From CBFDBF01 sp050287725 (GTDB lineage Bacteria; Pseudomonadota; Gammaproteobacteria; Chromatiales; Chromatiaceae): 14,498 nt of DNA. Both the position numbers and the translations under genes were made by a program. The stretch's first letter is position 1, and the number at the start of each line of letters is the position of its first letter. Of this stretch, positions 10,733-14,498 are shown piece by piece. The notes beneath the pieces were generated by a model that worked only from the letters and a program-made list of their open reading frames with translations, had not been told where the DNA came from and searched no databases. The stretch is taken from NCBI GenBank assembly GCA_050287725.1, contig JBNKCL010000037.1:1-14498 (forward strand), written 5' to 3'.

Positions 10733-11098
10733 ATGGAATACAGCATCGAAATAGCGGATAACGGAAAATACATCATCTGCCGGGTCAACGCACCGCTGAC
10801 TGCAGAACTTGCCAACACCTACACGCCAGAACTGGACCGCATGAGCCGCGATATGGGTATCAAGCGATTCCTGCTCGATGTGCGCAATTCACGCAACGTA
10901 TTAAGCACTGTCGATAATTACGATTATGCGCACAAGGAGATGAAAGAGATGGATCTGCAAAAGGATGTCCGCTCGGCAATCCTGACGGCACCCGATGATC
11001 ATTCGCACGATTTCTTTGAAATTGCCGGCCAAAACGAAGGATACAATCTACACATCTTTCGCGATGAAGAGGCAGCGATTGCGTGGCTTTCTGAATAG
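10733..11098 (+). CDS. STAS/SpoIIAA-like small protein
   Basis: A soluble 121-residue protein whose pattern of alternating strands and helices resembles the STAS/SpoIIAA-like fold. It starts with EYSIEIADNGKYIICRVNAP, then a helix (LTAELANTYTPELDRMS), the strand KRFLLDVRNSR, another helix (YAHKEMKEMDL), the strand RSAILTAPDD, and ends IFRDEEAAIAWL, an ending common in this group. Such proteins often bind lipid or act as phospho-switch partners; no ligand or partner is indicated here. The ATG at 10733 is preferred over the TTG at 10730 because GGGGA sits 6 bases upstream of it. Base composition drops from here to the right of the window. It converges on the minus-strand cluster. Confidence 0.62.
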   Translation: MEYSIEIADNGKYIICRVNAPLTAELANTYTPELDRMSRDMGIKRFLLDVRNSRNVLSTVDNYDYAHKEMKEMDLQKDVRSAILTAPDDHSHDFFEIAGQNEGYNLHIFRDEEAAIAWLSE

Positions 11099-11215
11099 AG
11101 TTTCAGCCCACGCAATCAGAACCGACCGCGCTCCGGCCCGGGCGCGCGCTTATGTATTACCGCTTCGTCCTTTCCGGGCAAGGCATTCACCCACCCGGAA
11201 TCCGTAAAACGGTTC
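11099..11215. other. Convergent gap with an inverted repeat
   Basis: The 117-bp gap separates the plus-strand STAS-like gene from the minus-strand cluster. It contains a 7-bp inverted repeat TTCCGGG (11172-11178) and CCCGGAA (11194-11200) with a 15-base loop and no T-run. It might terminate transcription weakly; nothing else is recognisable. Confidence 0.35.
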
Positions 11216-11722
11216 TTACTCCGGCGCTTGCTGATTTGCCTCAAGCGCTTGCGCGGCGATATTCAACCGCACGAGCTGTTCCAACTCCGCGGATGGATTG
11301 ACGGACGTTTCACTGCGCATCATGCCGATCAGGTTTTTCCCGATCTGTACCGGCGTCATGAGAATCCCCCAGGGCAATCCCCACCATCCCAGAAGCATGG
11401 AATGCAGCAGGCCGCCCGCCTGCGCCTTCACGCCGCACGATCGGCAGGATACGCGCGGATTGCTCGACCACTGTGTCATCAGGACAAAAGAGGTGACCTT
11501 ATGCGAGGTATGCACCTCGACCGGCCCCCGCCGCTGGTTGCAGACCGGACACGGGCCGGAGTGAATCGTACGCGCCTGCGATGCGACAAGATCATCGGGC
11601 ACCTGCCTGGCAACCAACGCCACCTGCCCTTTGGCCAGACATTTATCGCTGCAGAAGGTCAGATCCTCGACCTTTTTCCCTCCGAACAGGATCGTGGTGC
11701 CGCAAAATGCACATTTCGCCAT
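11216..11722 (-). CDS. Double zinc-ribbon protein with membrane-inserting segment
   Basis: A 168-residue protein of unknown function. It has two cysteine quartets: Cys4, Cys7, Cys24, Cys28 (CAFCG and FCSDKC) and Cys58, Cys61, Cys93, Cys96 (CPVC and CRSC), each arranged as a zinc-binding ribbon. A hydrophobic segment follows at about 104-125 with the tryptophan/glycine-rich GWWGLPWGILMTP motif, which I associate with zinc-ribbon membrane proteins of unknown role. The tail is helical and polar. The start at 11722 is chosen over the upstream in-frame ATG at 11767 because AGGGGAG lies just before it and the first ribbon begins four residues in. It is the last gene of the minus-strand cluster. Zinc binding and membrane attachment are inferred from motifs. 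Confidence 0.78.
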   Translation of the reverse strand: MAKCAFCGTTILFGGKKVEDLTFCSDKCLAKGQVALVARQVPDDLVASQARTIHSGPCPVCNQRRGPVEVHTSHKVTSFVLMTQWSSNPRVSCRSCGVKAQAGGLLHSMLLGWWGLPWGILMTPVQIGKNLIGMMRSETSVNPSAELEQLVRLNIAAQALEANQQAPE

Positions 11723-11760
11723 CGAACTCCCCTTGCTTATTCTGTAGCCAAAACAGCCGC

Positions 11761-11791
11761 CGCCCAATCTTCGAGCAGACCCGACTGGGCG
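11761..11791 (-). terminator. Weak hairpin downstream of the two-helix miniprotein gene
   Basis: On the minus strand CGCCCA (11791-11786) pairs with TGGGCG (11766-11761), with one or two further pairs including a wobble, across a 19-base loop. The sequence after it (GCGGCTGTTTTGG) has only a short T-run. It lies 30 bp after the stop of the 67-residue gene. A weak candidate. Confidence 0.25.
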
Positions 11792-11821
11792 ACGACTATC
11801 GGATTATCGGCGAAGCATCCC

Positions 11822-12025
11822 TTATTCGCCAGCCTCCTGGACAGCCTCCCCGGAACCGCTCTTCATCAGAACCCAGCCCAGTCCTATCTCGATCCACGCC
11901 GTGAAACGCCAGATAACCTCCGGAAGATTGACGCCGATCCAGTCCCCCCAAACGTCGAATCCGGCAAAGCTGCCGACCAGATCCACAATACCGAAAATAA
12001 TAAGCACTATGCCGATAATAGCCAT
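11822..12025 (-). CDS. Two-helix membrane miniprotein, unknown function
   Basis: A 67-residue protein with two predicted membrane helices: about residues 2-23 (IIGIVLIIFGIVDLVGSF) and 35-55 (PEVIWRFTAWIEIGLGWVLM), joined by a short loop with DVWGDWIG. The C-terminal tail is polar and acidic. The start is well supported by AAGGAG nine bases upstream (12036-12041 on the plus strand as CTCCTT). I do not recognise the family. The helix-loop-helix design recalls small membrane regulators and toxins, but there is no partner antitoxin and no charge pattern arguing for toxicity, so no function is assigned. Confidence 0.72.
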   Translation of the reverse strand: MAIIGIVLIIFGIVDLVGSFAGFDVWGDWIGVNLPEVIWRFTAWIEIGLGWVLMKSGSGEAVQEAGE

Positions 12026-12082
12026 TTGTTATTTCTCCTTATGTACTAGTAACATCCCACCCACACGAGAGTCCCAGCCCGC

Positions 12083-12109
12083 AAAAGCCTCCGCCGGATG
12101 CGGCGGCTT
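12083..12109 (-). terminator. Intrinsic terminator after the thioredoxin-like gene
   Basis: On the minus strand AAGCCGCCGC (12109-12100) pairs with GCGGAGGCTT (12094-12085), ten positions with one mismatch, around a five-base loop, and runs into TTTT (12086-12083). It lies 55 bp after the stop of the thioredoxin-like gene. Confidence 0.6.
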
Positions 12110-12164
12110 CATAACCAGAGCGCGGCTGAGAAACCAGGTCCCTTCATCCGGAGAGTCTTATCAA

Positions 12165-12674
12165 TCACCCATGCTCTCTGTTAAAAGCCCTTTCGCCTTC
12201 CGCATTCATCCAATCGAAGAGCATGCGATACCCAGCATACGTATGCTCCGGGCTGTCCCCGCGGTCTGACGCCACCCGTTTGCCGTTTTTATCATAGATG
12301 ACGATGAATGGGGCAAAGTCTGATCCCAGGTCCTCCCCCTGACTGAACAGCCTGAGGCCGTAGCCGTAGATCATATGCACCCGCTTGACAGACACATCGG
12401 GACGATAAGAAACCAGCCTCTTGACCGCCTCGTCAGTGCGCTTGCAACTCTTGCATGTAGCCATGTAAACATAGACCACGGTGGGAACGCCATACTCCAC
12501 CAACTCGTCCGCATTCACATTGGAACCCGGCTCCGGCTTGACGTCCACGATGCCGTTTTCCGTTACCGACAAAGCCGACTCATCCACCTTCATCAGCTTA
12601 TCGATCTCGGTGTCGGAGTGCATGAACCAATACACCACCCCGACCACCAGCAACACTATGATTATATTTTTCAT
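12165..12674 (-). CDS. Membrane-anchored thioredoxin-like protein (CKSC)
   Basis: A 169-residue protein with an N-terminal hydrophobic helix (residues 4-18, IIIVLLVVGVVYWFM) and no signal-peptidase motif, then a region of about 40 polar residues and a thioredoxin-like domain. The redox motif CKSC is at Cys74-Cys77 in VYVYMATCKSCKRTDEA, and the FAPFIVIYDKNGKRVA stretch provides the expected proline (Pro122) before a strand, facing the CxxC as in thioredoxins. It probably works in the periplasm on disulfides, but whether it reduces, oxidises or transfers is not evident. The start at 12674 has AAGGGA six bases upstream; the in-frame ATG at 12707 would push the hydrophobic segment inward. A terminator-like hairpin follows. 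Confidence 0.75.
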   Translation of the reverse strand: MKNIIIVLLVVGVVYWFMHSDTEIDKLMKVDESALSVTENGIVDVKPEPGSNVNADELVEYGVPTVVYVYMATCKSCKRTDEAVKRLVSYRPDVSVKRVHMIYGYGLRLFSQGEDLGSDFAPFIVIYDKNGKRVASDRGDSPEHTYAGYRMLFDWMNAEGERAFNREHG

Positions 12675-12779
12675 CACACATCCCTTATGTCGGCAAACAG
12701 CATCCACGCACAGGTCTTTATGCCACCCGGCATATCAATGTGAAGCGGAGCTATATTTTTACCTTCTTACGTTCAATAG
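12675..12779. other. Intergenic gap upstream of the thioredoxin-like gene
   Basis: This 105-bp gap contains the AAGGGA ribosome site for the gene at 12674 and an AT-rich stretch near 12750-12778 just after the stop of the PH-like gene. No palindrome or clear terminator is visible. Confidence 0.3.
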
Positions 12780-13109
12780 TTACTCCCCGCCAAGAAAATT
12801 CAAATCCCGGAAGACCCTCTCTACTTGCCTCGAATCTTCCACCGTAAAACCAATCTCGATCCTTTGGCTTCTGAGTTTGGCGAAAAAGATCTTGTCGCGC
12901 TGGGGACGGTGAATATCCTTTGGAAACCAGATCCTGAAATTCCCGCTTCCGTGGATACGCCATTTGCCGTTCAATAGCGTCGAGGGTCTTGCCACGATCG
13001 ACTCAATATCGGACAACCGCACAACCTTCCTCTTTCCGGAAGGGAAATAGTAGTGCTCAAAGATGATTTCATCATCCGTGATTGAAATCAGATTGTCCCG
13101 GTAGATCAT
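12780..13109 (-). CDS. Small soluble PH-like domain protein, unknown function
   Basis: A 109-residue protein without a membrane segment. The arrangement DNLISITDDEIIFEHYYFPSGKRKVVRLSDIESIVARP, followed by further strands and a C-terminal helix (EDSRQVERVFRDLNFL), matches the bacterial pleckstrin-homology-like pattern in which several strands are capped by a final helix and an LSDI segment lies between the first strands. It is rich in Arg, Lys and aromatics, compatible with binding acidic surfaces. The start at 13109 has only a weak GAG nearby. It shares its plan with the next gene upstream on the same strand (13212-13568), suggesting two diverged members of one group. Fold assignment is inference; no function is known to me. 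Confidence 0.62.
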   Translation of the reverse strand: MIYRDNLISITDDEIIFEHYYFPSGKRKVVRLSDIESIVARPSTLLNGKWRIHGSGNFRIWFPKDIHRPQRDKIFFAKLRSQRIEIGFTVEDSRQVERVFRDLNFLGGE

Positions 13110-13211
13110 CTTTACTCAACTCGTTTGCCCTGCGCATAAGCAATGAAAGATTTGTCGGGCCCAATCGAGTTGGCATCATTACGATTCCGGGCTTATTTAT
13201 TCCCCGAAGCA

Positions 13212-13568
13212 CTAACCGGGAACCACATTCTCACCGAGCCGGTTCGACAAAAACGCAAGGACCTCATCCAAGTTCTCGATCACGCCGGTACCGATCCGGA
13301 CCTTGCCATTATTAAATAACAGGGTCACGTTTCCCGTGAGACGCGCACCGCCCGGCCCGCCCACAACCATCCGGTTTCTTTCCCAATCCACCAGATCGGA
13401 CCACAGGTATCGTTTGCCGCTCCTGGTGGTAACCCCCTCGCTATCGAGCGTTCTGGGGAAAACCCTGTTATTCACGAAAAAGTGCAGGATCAACCCAAGT
13501 CCCCACATCACACAGAAAAATGCGACCATCAAATAATATGAACTCGACAGCTTTACATCGACTTTCAT
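13212..13568 (-). CDS. Single-helix membrane protein with PH-like domain
   Basis: A 118-residue protein with one membrane helix at about residues 11-31 (YYLMVAFFCVMWGLGLILHFF) and a soluble C-terminal domain. That domain reads LDSEGVTTRSGKRYLWSDLVDWER, then VTLLFNNGKVRIGTGVIENLDEVLAFLSNRLG: a short strand, SGK turn, W/LSDL strand, two more strands with LFNNGKVRI and a last helix, the usual PH-like order. The start at 13568 has AAGGGGA upstream. The same SGKR...SDL/SDI pattern occurs in the gene at 12780-13109. The helix should place the domain at the cytoplasmic or periplasmic face of the inner membrane; the side is not clear. Function unknown. Confidence 0.65.
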   Translation of the reverse strand: MKVDVKLSSSYYLMVAFFCVMWGLGLILHFFVNNRVFPRTLDSEGVTTRSGKRYLWSDLVDWERNRMVVGGPGGARLTGNVTLLFNNGKVRIGTGVIENLDEVLAFLSNRLGENVVPG

Positions 13569-13623
13569 TTCAGATTCCCCTTAAGACCTAAGTGCAGAAT
13601 AATCATTATTTCGAATAATCTGA

Positions 13624-13685
13624 GTCAGAGAACAATTATCGGAAATATTCAGTACTTCTCATATTAGAAACAATTGCTCTCTGAC
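13624..13685. repeat. REP-like palindrome, complete copy
   Basis: Arms GTCAGAGAACAATT (13624-13637) and AATTGCTCTCTGAC (13672-13685) are inverted repeats matching at 13 of 14 positions, enclosing 34 bases. The ends GTCAGAG / CTCTGAC match the GGGTCAGAG-type palindromes seen elsewhere in this window. The right arm lies 14 bp past the stop of the gene at 13700, so the palindrome sits at that transcript's 3' end. Such elements are known to be spread by REP-associated tyrosine transposases, none of which is present here. Confidence 0.75.
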
Positions 13686-13699
13686 CTTGTTTTTCGTTC

Positions 13700-14143
13700 C
13701 TAATAAACTTTTCCTTCTTTCCATCCATTTAAGAGCATTTCTGCAACCTCTGGGTGGCTGTTTGGATTTTTTCTATGACCGGTTAAAGAGCTAATAATTT
13801 TGTGGCAACCGAAACCCAAGGCGCCGACAATGGCAATATATGCGATTAATATGCCAAGAGGCATCAAAAACCCGCTTATTTCAAAAATATTTGGAAAATG
13901 GAGATGCCACACATAGTAAATAGTGCCAATAACTAACAGCATAACCAATGAATAGACGGAATTATAAACGGTTTCTCTCTTTTTACATTCAGGACAAAAA
14001 GGAACATGCAAAGATGCTGTTTTATAGTTTGTGGTCTTGGTTGTATGAAACACATGAGCTTCCTCACTACTGTCCAGTTCCTTCTTCAGATTAACCACCT
14101 CATGTCTCCACGTAGGCTCTCCACATCCATAACATGATTTCAT
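13700..14143 (-). CDS. AT-rich zinc-ribbon membrane protein, unknown function
   Basis: A 147-residue protein with a four-cysteine zinc ribbon split over a long insertion (Cys4, Cys7, then Cys50, Cys53 in SCYGCG and FCPECK) and two predicted membrane helices, about 62-80 (VYSLVMLLVIGTIYYVWHL) and 90-112 (ISGFLMPLGILIAYIAIVGALG). The C-terminal tail is polar. Its base composition is clearly more AT-rich than the left two thirds of the window, and it is bracketed by REP-like repeats, both suggesting acquisition. The ATG at 14143 has no good ribosome site; no alternative start is better. It shares the ribbon-plus-membrane plan with the gene at 11216-11722 but not its sequence. I do not recognise the family. 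Confidence 0.68.
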   Translation of the reverse strand: MKSCYGCGEPTWRHEVVNLKKELDSSEEAHVFHTTKTTNYKTASLHVPFCPECKKRETVYNSVYSLVMLLVIGTIYYVWHLHFPNIFEISGFLMPLGILIAYIAIVGALGFGCHKIISSLTGHRKNPNSHPEVAEMLLNGWKEGKVY

Positions 14144-14174
14144 TTTTTACCATGCTCCCTCTTGAATGATTAAT

Positions 14175-14224
14175 GGGGTCAAAACACAATTATTGCTAAT
14201 TTTGTGAAAACTGCACTCTGACCC
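14175..14224. repeat. REP-like palindrome, second family member
   Basis: GGGTCA (14176-14181) and TGACCC (14219-14224) are perfect outer arms. Inside, CACAATT and AATTTTGTG form a second, imperfect pairing, and the right arm CACTCTGACCC carries the same CTCTGAC end as the palindrome at 13624-13685. It lies just upstream of the AT-rich gene. Confidence 0.7.
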
Positions 14225-14250
14225 GGTATTTCTATATTCAACGCCTCTTA

Positions 14251-14278
14251 ATATTAGAAATAATTGTTCTCTAACCCC
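14251..14278. repeat. REP-like half-element adjoining the second palindrome
   Basis: Bases 14251-14276 match 13661-13686 in direct orientation at 23 of 26 positions (shared core ATATTAGAAA and AATTG, ending TCTCT(G/A)ACC). Only one arm is present; the expected opposite arm is replaced by the palindrome at 14175-14224. It lies 7-10 bp past the stop of the partial gene at 14286, the same relative position as the complete copy has after the gene at 13700. Confidence 0.7.
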
Positions 14279-14285
14279 TGCTTTC

Positions 14286-14498
14286 CTATTCTTGCTTCCT
14301 CCATTTGAGCATTACCAGGCCCGCAATAACCCCAAGCACAATGCCTGGAAACAGACAAACCTTGATCCAGTAGTACAGCGAAAAAGAGGTGTATTCGCTA
14401 CGATGTCCATATGCGTTCAAAAAAAATGGGGTTACCAGACTCAGGTTCTCAGGCTCCGGATAAGAAGCCGCATAGGCCCTAAGCTCCTGCTCGGCGGA
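14286..14498 (-). CDS. C-terminal part of an unidentified membrane protein
   Basis: An open frame enters from the right edge at 14498 and ends at TAG (complement of 14286-14288), giving 70 residues with no start inside the window. It begins SAEQELRAYAASYPEPENLS and ends with a hydrophobic helix (about residues 45-63 of the fragment, IKVCLFPGIVLGVIAGLVM) followed by a short basic tail KWRKQE. This is a C-terminal membrane anchor with a positive, probably cytoplasmic end. Codon use is sensible and the frame has no internal stops. The family is not recognised. Direction matches the other six minus-strand genes. Confidence 0.6.
   Translation of the reverse strand, partial: SAEQELRAYAASYPEPENLSLVTPFFLNAYGHRSEYTSFSLYYWIKVCLFPGIVLGVIAGLVMLKWRKQE

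Noticed and set aside
11228..12049. A 273-residue plus-strand open frame covering two cluster genes
   Set aside because: The minus-strand genes beneath it have strong ribosome sites, cysteine quartets and clean membrane helices. The plus frame has none of these.
13117..13172. Inverted repeat CAACTCG / CGAGTTG in the gap between the two PH-like genes
   Set aside because: Only 7 bp with a 42-base loop and no similar copy nearby; chance is sufficient explanation.
11216..14498. Integron gene-cassette array
   Set aside because: Small same-direction genes with a palindrome after some stop codons suggested it, but I found no paired attC core sites (RYYYAAC and GTTRRRY) in the gaps, and the palindromes are of the GGGTCAGAG type and occur after only two genes.

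Overview
This window looks like a chromosomal segment from a GC-rich gammaproteobacterium, possibly a Chromatiales-like one. The convergent engB/polA order, the full-length B12-dependent MetH with E. coli-like residue numbering, and GGGTCAGAG-type palindromic repeats point that way. The exact lineage cannot be fixed from sequence alone. About 10.2 kb is ordinary housekeeping DNA. The last 3.3 kb is lower-GC accessory DNA full of small orphan genes.

Layout. (1) Positions 1-2798, all plus strand: the 3' end of a membrane pyrophosphatase (hppA), a strong terminator, soluble pyrophosphatase (ppa), a YfcE-like phosphodiesterase, molybdopterin-synthesis moaC with its own extended -10 promoter, and ribosome-assembly GTPase engB. 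(2) Positions 2799-3652: an 854-bp spacer between convergent engB and polA with no credible protein gene. It is bracketed by a 40-bp imperfect direct repeat, carries a tandem-hairpin segment, and contains a 273-bp MITE-like element with terminal inverted repeats and two internal hairpins. The same polA/engB gap holds Spot 42 in E. coli and ErsA in Pseudomonas. (3) Positions 3653-6361 (minus) encode DNA polymerase I and 6527-10189 (plus) encode MetH, divergent across a 165-bp gap. (4) Positions 10308-11098, plus: a four-helix DUF486/DMT-type membrane protein and a STAS/SpoIIAA-like small protein. (5) Positions 11216-14498: seven consecutive minus-strand small genes. They encode a double zinc-ribbon membrane protein, a two-helix miniprotein, a membrane-anchored thioredoxin-like protein, two PH-like proteins (one membrane anchored), an AT-rich zinc-ribbon/two-helix protein, and the C-terminal 70 residues of a further membrane protein cut by the window edge.

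How they work together. The two pyrophosphatases both remove PPi, one coupled to ion pumping and one not. MoaC, EngB, PolA and MetH are independent housekeeping functions. The minus-strand cluster has gaps of about 100-140 bp between genes, so it does not look like one tight operon. All but one of its members have a membrane segment, and REP-like palindromes sit 10-14 bp after two of its stop codons. It is the least explained part of the window; its function cannot be named from sequence.
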